DNA of 64,000 nucleotides from the NCBI RefSeq assembly GCF_008806345.1, contig NZ_VZZJ01000010.1:1-64000 (forward strand), written 5' to 3'. Made by a program: the position numbers and the translations under genes. Shown in pieces: positions 1-8,855 of this stretch. The notes under the pieces are model-generated. The model did no database searches and was not told where the DNA came from. It saw nothing but the letters and a program-made list of their open reading frames with translations. The stretch is from Methylobacterium planeticum. Its GTDB lineage: Bacteria; Pseudomonadota; Alphaproteobacteria; Rhizobiales; Beijerinckiaceae. Within the stretch, counting starts at the first letter, position 1; every line of letters begins with the position of its first letter.

Positions 1-13
1 TGTTCATCATAGA

Positions 14-66
14 GAACAAAGTTGACATGGTAGGGGTCACAGGTTCGATCCCTGTCGCGCCCACCA
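14..66 (+). repeat. attachment-site copy 1: 3' half of a tRNA-Val(GAC)-like gene
   Basis: This 53-base stretch matches 15,235-15,287 in the same orientation with four mismatches. It holds an anticodon-loop-like TTGACAT, a variable region, a perfect T arm (ACAGG/CCTGT around TTCGATC) and an acceptor strand ending CGCGCCC-ACCA. The 5' half of a tRNA is absent, so it cannot be a working tRNA. A tRNA 3' half beside a tyrosine integrase remnant is the usual signature of an attR site. The identity as Val(GAC) rests on the loop bases and is tentative; an intact parent gene should lie to the left of the window. Confidence 0.75.
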
Positions 67-133
67 CTCATCTCTCCGATGTCACAGGGTTTTCCCTGAC
101 GGAAGATGGCCTAGACCGCCGGAAACGAATGTC

Positions 134-151
134 TCCCTGGTTCGGCGAACC
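134..151 (+). repeat. 18-bp sub-terminal island repeat, copy 1 (contains GGTTCG-g-CGAACC)
   Basis: TCCCTGGTTCGGCGAACC occurs here and again, identical, at 15,143-15,160. It contains an inverted repeat GGTTCG/CGAACC with a one-base centre. Copy 1 lies 68 bases inside the left att copy and copy 2 lies 75 bases inside the right one. This placement suggests a recombinase or excisionase arm-type site, which is inference. Confidence 0.5.
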
Positions 152-198
152 TGACCCGGGTTCGATCCAAGCGCCATGCCGGTTCAGCATACCCGGCA

Positions 199-790
199 TC
201 AAGCCCTCCGCCTGACCTCGATCGGCCCCTCATCAAGCTCCAGGCTCGCCGCCGCTTCCCGCAGACGGTCCGGCGAGAATCGCGCATGGATGTTGCGCGA
301 GGTCTTGCTGTCCGAGGGGCCGAGCTCGGAGCGGATCTCCTCCATGTCGACGCCGTTCACGGCCATGCGCACCGCGGCGCGATGGCGGAGCATGTGTGGA
401 TGGACCTGGCCGAGCCCGGCCTGCGTCGCCGCCGTTGCCAGTCCCGTCTTCACGGAACCGAGCGGCTCGCTGGCCGATCCGATCACGAACTCGGATCGGT
501 GGCCGGCCTGTGGGTTCAGCCGCCGCGTGCGGAGCGTATTTGTCATGGGCACGATGACACGCCCCTCGTGCGGTACCGTCAGGGGAGATCCTCGAGGTCG
601 ATCTTGTCGCGCTCGAAGTCGACCCGGTCTCAGGTCAGGCCGAGGATGGCCGCGGCGCGCCCGGCGTTCGCGTAGGCCACGTGCACGAACAGTTCGAGGT
701 GAGGGGTCGCGCAGGCGCCGGCCAAGTCACGCGCCTGGCGCACGGTGGGGCGCCTCTCGCTCGCGCTCGGTGCGCTCGATGAGGGGGGTC
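199..790 (-). pseudogene. tyrosine recombinase/integrase remnant, inactivated
   Basis: The intact C-terminal part (552 down to 199) has the catalytic core signature HMLRHR, then a helix with LG..DSKT and a segment ending ARFSPDRLREAA, typical of phage-type integrases of Rhizobiales. The nucleophile position of the Y-ARFSP motif reads CAT (His) instead of a Tyr codon. Upstream on the same strand, readable integrase sequence (LELFVHVAYANAGRAAAILGLT) is followed by a TGA at 632-630 where Trp is expected (WDRVDF), and the frame then shifts before GRVIVPMTNTL. The N-terminal DNA-binding part is not recognisable beyond about 790. One nonsense, one frameshift and one catalytic substitution make this a dead integrase. 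It sits 133 bases from the left att copy, the standard position. Confidence 0.85.
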
Positions 791-903
791 GTCACGTGCC
801 CTTCAGGTTGCGACGCCCGGACGCACCTTGTGCTTGTATAGATTCAGACAATTGCAACCTTAGAGTGCTCACCTGACCCGACGGCTCAGATTGGAGCACC
901 ACG

Positions 904-1155
904 ATGTTCGTCGAGCGACGGGCGGCCGTTCGCCGAGACGCCCTCGTTTTCGGGCGGCTTTTCTTCCACGAGGCCCCGCAGATGCACGACTGCCTCGTCT
1001 GGACTGCCTCAGAGCTCGGCGCACTGATCGAGGTTGAGCCGGGAATCGACGTGCCGGATCGGTTCCACGCCGTGATCCCGAGCCTCGGGATCGACCGAGA
1101 TGCGATGATCGTCTGGCGCGACGGGCGGAGGATCGGAGTGGCGTACATCCGGTAG
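904..1155 (+). CDS. small PilZ-like protein
   Basis: An 83-residue protein that starts with an Arg-rich segment (ERRAAVRRD) and continues as a short beta-rich domain (VFGRLFF, DCLVWTASELGALIEV, IDRDAMIVWRDGRRIGVAYIR). This is the pattern of single-domain PilZ proteins, whose RxxxR and later D/NxSxxG bind cyclic di-GMP. The N-terminal RRxxxRR is present; the second motif reads TASELGA, so ligand binding is possible but not assured. GGAG lies 8 bases before the ATG. It stands alone; the HD-GYP gene at 11,961 is the only other gene of the island related to cyclic di-GMP. Confidence 0.6.
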   Translation: MFVERRAAVRRDALVFGRLFFHEAPQMHDCLVWTASELGALIEVEPGIDVPDRFHAVIPSLGIDRDAMIVWRDGRRIGVAYIR

Positions 1156-1587
1156 CGGTTGCTCACGCCGCGGCCGATGGCGGCTTCGGTGGGTCGGATC
1201 ATCGGGCTCGCGCTCGCGGCTTTGGTGCGAGAAAGCGAGGAGAGGCGGCGGAAATGATGAGAAGCAGGTATCGAGGAATCCCTGCTTCCCACCGATCAGC
1301 CGGCTTCGATCCGCTCAATGCGGAAGCAGACTCAAGCGGAGACGCCTCGAGAGGTGGGGAACACGCAATCTGGCCGCCGGTTTTTCTGAAGTCTCTCTGA
1401 GACAGCATTCACCGACCAAACCGGCGCCTGATCGCAGATCCCCATCCTGCGATCAGGCGTTTCGACGACCGCTGAATCGGATCATCCAGAATCATTTTTC
1501 CAATCGGATCGTCCGGAACCTGCCAAGAACCAACCTCACCGCACCCGCGTTTCACACCTCGGAGGGCGTATGGTCGGAGGTGCGGAC
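1156..1587. other. non-coding stretch, nothing recognised
   Basis: Only short overlapping frames without family resemblance are seen. The last part, rich in Shine-Dalgarno-like GGAGG, leads into the Gly-rich gene. Confidence 0.5.
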
Positions 1588-2058
1588 ATGAAACGTGTTG
1601 CACTTGCAGCTGGGGCGGTCCTGGCCGCTCTGGCATTCACACCTGATCCAGCGGATGCGCGCGGCTTCGGGGGCGGTGGCTTCCATGGCGGTGGCTTCGG
1701 GGGTGGTGGTTTCCGCGGCGGTGGCTTCGGGGGCGGTGGGTTCCGCGGCGGCTTCGGCGGAGCCGGTTTCCGCGGTGGATTCGGCGGCTGGCGTGGGGCT
1801 GGCTGGCGTGGCCCGGGTTTCGGCTGGCGCGGTGCTGGCTGGCGTGGCGGCTGGCGCGGCTACGGTTGGCGGGGTGGTTATGGCTGGGGCTTGGCCGGCC
1901 TTGGGCTCGGCCTCGCGGCAGGTTCAGCGCTCGGCTACGGCTACGGCTATCCCTATTGCAGCGTCTACAATCCGTACTGCGGCTATGGATACGCGCCTGT
2001 CGGGTACTACGGTGGTCCCTACGGCTACTATCGGCCTTATTACGGATACGCCTATTGA
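1588..2058 (+). CDS. secreted Gly/Tyr-rich repeat protein
   Basis: A 156-residue protein with a Sec signal peptide (MKRVALAAGAVLAALAF, likely cleaved near PADA-RG). It is followed by about eight FRGGGFGGGG-type repeats, then GWRGxGWRG repeats, a short hydrophobic Gly/Ala stretch (LGLGLAAGSALG) and a Tyr/Gly/Pro C-terminus with two Cys (YPYCSVYNPYC). No enzymatic domain is visible. Such proteins are common in Methylobacterium and are presumed to be envelope or surface material, with unknown function. The start at 1588 was chosen because GGAGG lies 8 bases upstream and the signal peptide begins there; an in-frame ATG at 1570 would add six residues. Confidence 0.75.
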   Translation: MKRVALAAGAVLAALAFTPDPADARGFGGGGFHGGGFGGGGFRGGGFGGGGFRGGFGGAGFRGGFGGWRGAGWRGPGFGWRGAGWRGGWRGYGWRGGYGWGLAGLGLGLAAGSALGYGYGYPYCSVYNPYCGYGYAPVGYYGGPYGYYRPYYGYAY

Positions 2059-2592
2059 GGCCTGGCCGCTGATCTGACTGGCCGCCCGGTTCGCCGCGGC
2101 GGACTTCTCTGTGCGCTCCGCACCGAACCTATGATCGGTTTCGAACATTCGCGGTGTGCCACCATGAGGCGTCGGGTGCCGCCCACCTGACATGGCCTCG
2201 CTGGCTCCTCTCTCCAGTGCTCAGTGCTGGCGAGGCCGCCCTAATTCTACCCGTGCACTCAGCCCCGCAGCCTCACGGCCCGCGGGGCTTTTCGTCTCCG
2301 GGAGGGCTCAACCGGAAACATCTTGGAAGATCAGCAATGGAGTTAGGCCAAAGCAGTCGATGGGTCGCCCGACCACAGATTTTGCGGCATTGGCCTACTT
2401 CACAGCGACGCTGGCTAAGGACGCATTAGATTGTGAGGTCATCAACTCAGCATACTCATTGAGCGTTTTCGGCCCAGGAACCTCCTCTGTAGGATCTTGA
2501 GCAATACTCTGAAGATTATCTAACAACCCCGATCGACGCCCTGGCCGACTACGCGCAGGACTCTAGCCCGAGAGCCAGTCTTAAGGGGAGCG
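2059..2592. other. intergenic stretch with one terminator-like hairpin
   Basis: Apart from the hairpin at 2261-2292 no gene, RNA or repeat is recognisable. The frames found here have no protein-like character. Confidence 0.5.
2261..2292 (+). terminator. Rho-independent terminator-like hairpin
   Basis: AGCCCCGC at 2261-2268 pairs with GCGGGGCT at 2282-2289 and is followed by a short T run. It could end the Gly-rich transcript, but it lies 200 bases downstream and its T run is only three to four bases. Confidence 0.45.
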
Positions 2593-2745
2593 TCACCGTG
2601 CAAGATGCAGAGGGATGTACATTGATGATGGCGGACATGTTGCGCGGATCGGATCGCCACGAGCTAGAGCGATCTCGGCTGCATCATCGGCAAATTGCAG
2701 CATTTCCTCGACGATGACCGGCGTTGGCGTCGTCGTGCGGATCAT
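2593..2745 (-). CDS. small hypothetical protein
   Basis: A 50-residue frame beginning MIRTTTPTPVIVEEM and ending in PLHLAR. Its ATG overlaps the stop of the gene at 2742-3005 (ATGA), which suggests translational coupling as last member of a four-gene run. The middle is an acidic helix (MLQFADDAAEIALARGD). No family recognised. Confidence 0.45.
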   Translation of the reverse strand: MIRTTTPTPVIVEEMLQFADDAAEIALARGDPIRATCPPSSMYIPLHLAR

Positions 2746-3005
2746 CGCGTCTCCGGCCGCGCCAGTAGGATCGCCGTGCGGACCACACCCCGCGTCCGGT
2801 AATCGCTGGCCTCGGGGCTGGCGACGGTCGTGCGGGCCCATGGGTGCGAGCGCACCACCTCCGCGAGGTTCAGACCGTAGCCCTCGCCCATCACGAACAG
2901 CGTCGCCGTCGGATCGGCCATGTCGGCCTCGCCCGCGGCGACCAGGTCGTCCTCGGTGATCGCCTCGGCCTCGCAGAGTTCCCCGGTCGTGGGTGATTCG
3001 GCCAT
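2742..3005 (-). CDS. small hypothetical protein
   Basis: An 87-residue acidic protein without signal or membrane segment. Recognisable stretches are NLAEVVRSHPWARTTVASPEASDYRTRGVVRTAILLARPE. It lies 3 bases after the stop of the gene at 3009-3203 and overlaps the next start by ATGA, so it belongs to a compact operon. Codon use is like its neighbours. Function unknown. Confidence 0.5.
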   Translation of the reverse strand: MAESPTTGELCEAEAITEDDLVAAGEADMADPTATLFVMGEGYGLNLAEVVRSHPWARTTVASPEASDYRTRGVVRTAILLARPETR

Positions 3006-3008
3006 AGC

Positions 3009-3203
3009 TCAGTTGAGCGGCCTGTGGTTGCCCATGCCGAGCAGGGAGGCGCCCGCGATGATCTGCTCGGTCGTCAACTCTTTGCCCTCGAGGATGTAGC
3101 GCTGGCGCCCGCCCTCGTCGACGATCTCAAGCGGCAGTCCTTCGGCGATGAGAAAGCGGATCGCATTGCTCAGGAACATGTCGAGGGGGGCAGGCTCGGT
3201 CAT
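3009..3203 (-). CDS. small hypothetical protein
   Basis: A 64-residue protein (MTEPAPLDMFLSNAIRFL ... GMGNHRPLN), predicted soluble and mostly helical with a short beta pair around EIVDEGGRQRYILEGKEL. It is second in a run of four short minus-strand genes with gaps of 3-17 bases. No family recognised; such runs often occur in phage-derived or island DNA. Confidence 0.5.
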   Translation of the reverse strand: MTEPAPLDMFLSNAIRFLIAEGLPLEIVDEGGRQRYILEGKELTTEQIIAGASLLGMGNHRPLN

Positions 3204-3220
3204 GCCTCAGAGGATACGCG

Positions 3221-3571
3221 TCACCAGCGGAAATCCCAGACTGTGATCCCGACGCCCGCGCCCGGCACGTTCCGGCAGTAAGCGGTGAGGCCGAACTCGA
3301 TGCGATCGGCCAGGACCGCCGTGGTCCTGCGCCTGCCGATCACGACGGCGCCGCAGGCGTCGACCCGCATCGTGCCGAACTTGGGATGCGCGCCGAACAG
3401 CTCGGCCGTCGTCCAACTGTTCGCGACGAGATCGTCTCCGAACTGATCGAGGGCTTCGAGCGCGACCGCATGCATCTGGGCCCGTCCCGACGCCGTCATG
3501 CCGGGGCAGGGCGGGACGCAAGGCTTGAGGCGGGCGAGACCGTCGCGCCAGGCCTGAACGTCGGACGGCAC
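3221..3571 (-). CDS. hypothetical protein, first gene of a small-gene run; 5' end uncertain
   Basis: A 116-residue frame from a GTG start. It is soluble and ends in a beta-rich part ([30 protein letters not shown]). The same frame stays open and protein-like for about 60 codons further upstream ([23 protein letters not shown] around 3,660-3,600). The true protein may therefore be longer, or its original start may have been lost. No catalytic motif is visible and no function can be given. Confidence 0.5.
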
Positions 3572-3906
3572 GATCTGAAGCGCGGGCGATGCGGACAGGG
3601 ATCCCGAGCGAATGGCGGGAGCGCCGGGATCATCGAGGAGACGGTGAGTCGCGAAGGCGAGGCGGCCACGGGCAAGATCCTCCGCCCGATGTCGGCCTCG
3701 CTCCTCAGCGCACGTATTTCGGACAGTCGATTTATGGGCATAACTTCCTGACAGAAACGGGCTATGGTTCGGACCTCTGTCGGGGAAATGACCGCTATTC
3801 CGACATCAGTAACAGCTGCTTTCGACAAGAACGCGTCGTTACAGTCGTTCTACGTCGACCTTGAGAGCGGACATCTTGCATTACGTAAGTCGCTTGCGAC
3901 ACAACC
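3572..3906. other. intergenic or decayed coding stretch
   Basis: The part 3572-3700 may be the 5' extension of the minus-strand gene ending at 3221. The part 3700-3900 has visibly lower G+C and no recognisable gene. Confidence 0.4.
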
Positions 3907-4302
3907 TCATTGCTCATCCGGCGTCCAATCAGGACTATAGCCCCCGAGGGCAGGATGATACATTTCGTCGCCAGTATGCTGCGTGAACTCCACGTTGAGG
4001 CGATCCTCGCGCAGGCCGAGGATCTCGGTGCAATGTGCGCACAGTGCCTGAGCGACCTCCATCCGCAATTCGGCTGAGCGGCCTCTCCGGATGTCCAGCA
4101 TCATCACGGACACCGGTACCGGCTCGCCGCCAGCGTCCGGTATCCGCCACACGCCTCCCTCGCCAAGTTCGCGAATGGCGACGCTGATCCTCCTGATGTC
4201 GACCGACATCATCTCCGCGTAGGTTCGGCTCATCCGCGCAGCGAGGCGCTTCTTGGATGCCACCGAATGCTTGCCGGTGACGTCGAGTTGAAGATAAGGC
4301 AT
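3907..4302 (-). CDS. tautomerase superfamily protein
   Basis: A 131-residue protein starting MPYLQLDV, which places the conserved catalytic proline of the 4-oxalocrotonate tautomerase superfamily at residue 2 after Met removal. The length is about twice that of a single 4-OT unit and the second half (VPVSVMMLDIRRGRSAELRMEVAQ) looks like a second beta-alpha-beta unit, as in cis-CaaD and MSAD-like members. It lies 15 bases downstream of the SDR gene with a GGGGGA ribosome site, so the two are probably one operon. The substrate cannot be told. Confidence 0.75.
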   Translation of the reverse strand: MPYLQLDVTGKHSVASKKRLAARMSRTYAEMMSVDIRRISVAIRELGEGGVWRIPDAGGEPVPVSVMMLDIRRGRSAELRMEVAQALCAHCTEILGLREDRLNVEFTQHTGDEMYHPALGGYSPDWTPDEQ

Positions 4303-4317
4303 GGACGTCCCCCGGGT

Positions 4318-5130
4318 TCAGACGGCGCTCGGCGTCTCAAGCCCGTAGCGCGGCGAGGGCTTGGCATTGTTGAACTTGGCGGAGATCGCTCGGCGGCCCT
4401 CTTCCCAGCGCGTCCAATCGCCGACGTCCTGAAGGCCCGGGATGGTGATGCGTTCGCCCTGGTCGAGACCGACCAGCGCAGCGTCGACGAGATCGGCCGC
4501 CGACATGGTAATCGTCGACGACTTCTGCGCCGCGTAGCCGGCGACATCCCAGAACTCGGTGGCGGTCGCGCCGGGCAGCACGGTCTGGATGCGCACGCCC
4601 TTGTCCGCCAGATCCTTCTGCAGCGAGTGGCCGAAGCTGAGGACGTAGGACTTCGAGGCGCTGTAGACGCCGTTGAGCATCTCGACCGCGACGCCGACGA
4701 CGGACGAGATGTTGACGATGGTCCCGGATCCGCGCGCCACGAAGGCCGGCGCGACCGCGTAGGTCAGGCGGGTCAGCGCGGTGATGTTGAGCTGGATCAT
4801 GGCGTCCATCGCATTCACGTCGCCCTGCAGGATCGAGGCGACGGAGCCGATGCCGGCGTTGTTGACGAGCATGGTGATGCTCGGGTCCTCGCGCAGGCGA
4901 GCTTCTAGGCGCGCGAGATCATCCTTGCGGCCCAGATCGGCCTTGAACGGCTCGACCCTGCGCCCCGTCTCGGGGGTCAGGTGATCGGCCAGCGCGTGCA
5001 GGCGCTCCTCGTTGCGGGCGACCAGCAGGAGGTCATACCCCCGCTTGATGAGCCGGTCGGCGTAAACCGCGCCGATACCGGCGGATGCGCCGGTCACGAC
5101 GGCGAGTCCCTTGCTGGACTGAGTGGTCAT
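4318..5130 (-). CDS. short-chain dehydrogenase/reductase (SDR family)
   Basis: A 270-residue classical SDR. The cofactor motif TGASAGIG is near residues 12-20, NNAG is in the middle, and the catalytic set is Ser of NISSVVG followed by YSASK. RNE after the second strand suggests NADP(H) preference. The start at 5130 was chosen because AAAGGA precedes it and the glycine motif is then at the normal distance; the frame is open further upstream without SDR homology. It is cotranscribed with the tautomerase and lies divergent from a GlxA-type regulator at 5631, which may control it. Substrate unknown. Confidence 0.85.
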   Translation of the reverse strand: MTTQSSKGLAVVTGASAGIGAVYADRLIKRGYDLLLVARNEERLHALADHLTPETGRRVEPFKADLGRKDDLARLEARLREDPSITMLVNNAGIGSVASILQGDVNAMDAMIQLNITALTRLTYAVAPAFVARGSGTIVNISSVVGVAVEMLNGVYSASKSYVLSFGHSLQKDLADKGVRIQTVLPGATATEFWDVAGYAAQKSSTITMSAADLVDAALVGLDQGERITIPGLQDVGDWTRWEEGRRAISAKFNNAKPSPRYGLETPSAV

Positions 5131-5271
5131 GGAATGTCCTTTCATTTCTCTGTCCACGGCGAGATCCTTTCGGGAGTACGCCCGCTCGAACCCACCCGAA
5201 ATGTCGATAAAGCGTCGATTTCGGCCATCACACCGCGCCAGCAATCGGGCACGGCTCAATGGTTCAGCATG

Positions 5272-5511
5272 TCACCGAGCAGACGCTTCCCGTACCTCGC
5301 GGCGCGGCCGTTCCTGCGCCTGCGGTCGGGCTTCTTCCTGCTTGGCACTCATCTGCCGGGCTTCCTCGGGCGACGCCATGCGCACCGCTCCGATGGTTTC
5401 GAGCATGATGGCTTCCTGTGCTGAGACCGTCTCGCTGGCGACGATCGCACCTGCCAGTGACGTGGCAAGAGCCAAAACACGCACCAGGGTATATCGATTC
5501 CGACCGGACAT
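5272..5511 (-). CDS. small secreted hypothetical protein
   Basis: A 79-residue protein with an N-terminal signal peptide (YTLVRVLALATSLAGAIVASETVSA) and a charged, Arg/Glu/Gln-rich tail (SAKQEEARPQAQERPRREVREASAR). No domain recognised. It sits between the SDR operon and the divergent AraC-type regulator. Confidence 0.55.
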   Translation of the reverse strand: MSGRNRYTLVRVLALATSLAGAIVASETVSAQEAIMLETIGAVRMASPEEARQMSAKQEEARPQAQERPRREVREASAR

Positions 5512-5630
5512 GGTCGTTCTCCTCTTCCTCCACGCCAGCGGCTGCCGGCGTCCGATGAGAGGAAGCTATCGTTGACCGGGTTCGACGCAAATGTCATAGT
5601 TGCATCGTTTTCGGACATCTAAGGACGGAC

Positions 5631-6584
5631 ATGCAGCGCGTCGGCTTCGTCGTTTATCCGGGCTTCTCGATCATGGCGCTGGCGGCGGTGCCCGCCTTCG
5701 AGGTCGGCAACCTCGTGGCGGACGAGGCGACCTACGAGATCTCCTTTGTCTCCGAGCACGGGGGTCCGGTCCGCACCTCAGCCGGCCTGAACGTTGAGAC
5801 GGAGGCGTTCGGCGAGACGGCCTTCGACACGCTCATCGTCGGCGGCGGCACCTTCGTGCGCCCGTCGACGCCGGGCCTCGTTGCGCTGGTGCAGCGCGCG
5901 GCCGCTCAGACCCGGCGCGTCGCCGCGATCTGCACCGGAGCCTTCGTCCTCGGGGAGGCCGGCCTGCTCGACGGCCGGCGGGTCACGACGCACTGGATGC
6001 ACGCGCGGGAGTTGCAGAAGCAGTTCCCGAAGTGTTCGGCCGACGTGGATTGCATCTACATCAACGATGGCCCGATCTGGACATCTGCGGGGATGAGCGC
6101 GGGCATCGACCTGGCGCTCGCCCTGATTGAAGCGGACCTCGGCCAGGAGGTGGCGCGGGCGGTCGCCAAGAAGCTCGTGCTCTACCACCGCCGGGCGGGC
6201 GGACAGTCGCAATTCTCGACCCTGCTTGAACTCGATGCCAAGTCGGACCGCATCCAGTCCGCGCTGACCTATGCCAAGCAGAACCTCCACCGCCCCTTAT
6301 CGGTCGAGGAGTTGGCGGAGGCCGCCCGCCTCAGCCCGCGCCAGTTCAGCCGCGTCTTCCATGCGGAGACCGGGCAGTCGCCAGCGAAGGCGGTCGAGAA
6401 CCTGCGCGTCGAGGCTGCGCGGGTCTTGATGGAACGCAGCCGGCATCCCATCGACACCGTCGCTGACCAGACCGGCTTCGCGGACCGCAACCGGATGCGC
6501 CGTGCCTTCCTTCGGGCGTTCGGACAGCCGCCGCAGGTGATCCGGCGCAATGCGCGTGGGGCGCTGGATGCGGCAGGCCTGTAG
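5631..6584 (+). CDS. GlxA-type AraC family transcriptional regulator (DJ-1/PfpI + HTH)
   Basis: A 317-residue protein. Residues about 1-180 form a DJ-1/PfpI-like amidotransferase domain (VGFVVYPGFSIMALAAV, then VAAICTGAFVLGEAGLLDGRRVTTHW, where the nucleophile-elbow Cys is kept). Residues about 210-310 form an AraC double HTH (LSVEELAEAARLSPRQFSRVF ... PIDTVADQTGFADRNRMRRAF). Regulators of this type sense a ligand through the N-terminal domain. The gene faces away from the small secreted gene and the SDR-tautomerase pair, the likely targets. Confidence 0.9.
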   Translation: MQRVGFVVYPGFSIMALAAVPAFEVGNLVADEATYEISFVSEHGGPVRTSAGLNVETEAFGETAFDTLIVGGGTFVRPSTPGLVALVQRAAAQTRRVAAICTGAFVLGEAGLLDGRRVTTHWMHARELQKQFPKCSADVDCIYINDGPIWTSAGMSAGIDLALALIEADLGQEVARAVAKKLVLYHRRAGGQSQFSTLLELDAKSDRIQSALTYAKQNLHRPLSVEELAEAARLSPRQFSRVFHAETGQSPAKAVENLRVEAARVLMERSRHPIDTVADQTGFADRNRMRRAFLRAFGQPPQVIRRNARGALDAAGL

Positions 6585-6739
6585 TGCGGAGTGACTGCTA
6601 TCAGCCAAGTCACGCGATCAGCGAAAGTCGGCTTCGCCGCTCCGGCATCCGAAAGCGGTCCGTCGCAAAACCACCCTCCTTGGCCTTTGCGCCATCCGAC
6701 TGCCAATGTCGGGAAAGCGATCGCATTCCTTCAGCGACG

Positions 6740-6909
6740 AACAGCGTCATTGGAGTGGGTATCTTCCCGAACAGACCATCAAAGTGAATGATCACGACTG
6801 CAATAGCGGCAACGCCACGCATGTTATCGAGTGTTCTGAAAACACGCCGATCGCTGCGAGGCTGGACTGCGGTCACCTCCGAGCCTTGAGAGCCTCGAAG
6901 CGCCTGCAT
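6740..6909 (-). pseudogene. acyltransferase-3 family N-terminal fragment
   Basis: Reading on the minus strand from about 6909, the frame gives FRTLDNMRGVAAIAVVIIHFDGLFG, the first membrane segment of acyltransferase-3 (OafA/exopolysaccharide acyltransferase) proteins with its conserved RG and H. Only about 50 residues remain before the sequence loses similarity, whereas the family needs about 350. It is a decay fragment. Confidence 0.6.
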
Positions 6910-7784
6910 CAGAGAATTTCTGCCGTATGAACTGCATGGTCGCCTTCTGAGTCGACAGCGATTTCCATCCCTCGGTAAATGGACTGAGAAGTTATAGTGC
7001 GGCGGAAACAGTGTCGCGAACCGTCGATGCAAGTGGACCGGGCAGCTCCATAATGTCCATGCACCGAACGGCGCTGCTCGCATGGGGCTGCCACCCCTGG
7101 ATGTCCCACCCAACGCTGTAGAATTTCGAACACGCAACGCTGGCAGATTTAAGCGACCGCAAATCTGTTGTATTCCCGGCATCAGACATTGCGGTCAAGT
7201 CCTGAATGGTACGGAAAGCGGTGTTGATAGGGTGTGCAGAGACATTGAAGACTTGAGCATTCGTGTTCCTTTCCCCGTCCGCGTGATGATCGCAGTGGAG
7301 ATCGGCTCAGTTGCAAGGTGGTTTGCGGATGAGCAAACGCGCCTCCTCGAAGCTTGAGAACACCCGCCTGCGGGAGGCGGCCAGGCCGTTCTCGGCCTGC
7401 GTGTTCGACGACAATCGCGACGTGAGCATTAGCACCAGCAACCTGATGAAGCATGACCGAATACGGCTCGACCGCGCCGTGTCCGGCCTGCCCGAATGAG
7501 AGCGGACAGGCTATCCGTCCGCCGCAAGAGATCATGGTCGCGGATAACGGTCGTTTTCTCGACGGACCGCTCTACCCGCTTCGGAGCCGTCGGTTAGGAC
7601 CATCCCGATCGAAGCGGAAACTCATCGCGCTGATTTACAAGCACATTTTGATGTAATCGCTAATGTATTACCTAGTACAATCACACTCTCACCATATTAA
7701 ACGGCCAAGCCGACTTGGTGCATTTGATAATAACAAAAGCATAAGAATGCATACCAAAGACAATGCCAAGGAGCAATTGTACGC
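6910..7784. other. gene-poor stretch
   Basis: No convincing gene. A 56-codon plus-strand frame at 7329-7499 has a possible ribosome site but no family. The last 140 bases (7640-7784) are AT-rich and are the likely promoter region of the CAP-domain gene. Confidence 0.45.
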
Positions 7785-8849
7785 ATGGCTACACCTACAG
7801 CCCTCGAGGCCGAATTTCTGCAATTGGTCAATGACACGCGCGCCAAGGCCGGTGCCAAGCCCCTCGCCTTCGACAGTGAGCTTCAAAGCGCCGCTGCGGT
7901 CCACAACGCGGAGATGGATCAGGCCGATTTATTCTCCCACACGGGACCGGATGGCTCCACGCCTGCCGCGCGTATCGACAGCGCAGGTTACGATTGGCAG
8001 GGCTTGGGTGAGAATATCGCCTGGGTGACGGGCAGCCTGAGTGATGCGACCGTCCAGCAGTTGCACACCAATCTCGTGAACTCGCCCGAGCACTACGTGA
8101 ACATCGTCAACGGCTCGTTCGAGAACGCCGGGATCAGTCTGCATGAGGGCACCTATCTGGGGCAGACCGTGACATTCGTCACGGAGGATTTCGGCACGCC
8201 GACTTCAGCTGAGCGCGCGGACGGTACGGGAGTGGATGCGACAACCACGACAGCGCCAACGGGCACTGCGACCGCGCCTGCGCCGACAACGGACACCACC
8301 CACACGCCCACGACCGATGCCGCCGATACGACTGGCACGGCGGAGACTGCCCACTCGGCTGGGACGACCACGACCGCGTCCGTGCCAACGGCGGACACCA
8401 CCCATCCATCGACAACCGGTGCCACTGATACGACGGATGCGACCGGCAACACGGATACGGCGCAGGCTCCGACGACCACAGAGACGCCTGCGCCGACGTC
8501 AACCATGGAGACAACCACAACGACGGATGCGGGGGACACCGTCTCGACCGTGCCCACGCAGACCAATTCAGGCGCGACGGCGGACCATAGCAGCCACTCG
8601 CATCACTCGTGGGGTCACCATCACGGTGACAGCTTCGTGTTCAACATGCATCAGAGCGGTAGCACCACTGCCGCTCCTGGCCAGACCACCGACGCGACCG
8701 ACCCGACGAACACCGCGACGAGCTCTCATGCGGGCGATCAGGGATTCCACGACGGGGGCTGCGGCGCCCACGGCGATGCAGGTCATGCCGACTTCTCGGT
8801 CAGCCTGTTTGGTCATCACCTCACCGGGCACGCTGACTTCCACATCTGA
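7785..8849 (+). CDS. CAP/SCP-domain protein with Thr-rich linker and His-rich tail
   Basis: A 354-residue protein. Residues about 8-130 are a bacterial CAP (SCP-like) domain: FLQLVNDTRAKAGAKPLAFD, AAAVHNAEMDQADLFSHTGPDG, GLGENIAWVTG, and PEHYVNIVNGSFENAGI, which keep the two His and two acidic cavity residues. Residues about 145-265 are a low-complexity Thr/Ala/Pro/Asp stretch built from degenerate DTT/TTT blocks. The C-terminus is His/Gly rich and ends GHADFSVSLFGHHLTGHADFHI. No Sec signal is present. A linker plus a hydrophobic/acidic C-terminus suggests type I secretion, which is inference. A perfect hairpin terminator follows 7 bases after the stop. Confidence 0.85.
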   Translation: MATPTALEAEFLQLVNDTRAKAGAKPLAFDSELQSAAAVHNAEMDQADLFSHTGPDGSTPAARIDSAGYDWQGLGENIAWVTGSLSDATVQQLHTNLVNSPEHYVNIVNGSFENAGISLHEGTYLGQTVTFVTEDFGTPTSAERADGTGVDATTTTAPTGTATAPAPTTDTTHTPTTDAADTTGTAETAHSAGTTTTASVPTADTTHPSTTGATDTTDATGNTDTAQAPTTTETPAPTSTMETTTTTDAGDTVSTVPTQTNSGATADHSSHSHHSWGHHHGDSFVFNMHQSGSTTAAPGQTTDATDPTNTATSSHAGDQGFHDGGCGAHGDAGHADFSVSLFGHHLTGHADFHI

Positions 8850-8855
8850 ATGAAA

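Noticed and set aside
27..215. Plus-strand frame starting at the tRNA-like sequence (and its twin at 15,248)
   Set aside because: It is a translation across a tRNA 3' half; the shared MVG.TGSIPVAPT beginning comes from the repeat, not from a gene.
7329..7499. Small plus-strand gene of 56 codons
   Set aside because: A possible ribosome site exists, but there is no family resemblance and the surrounding 0.8 kb looks decayed.
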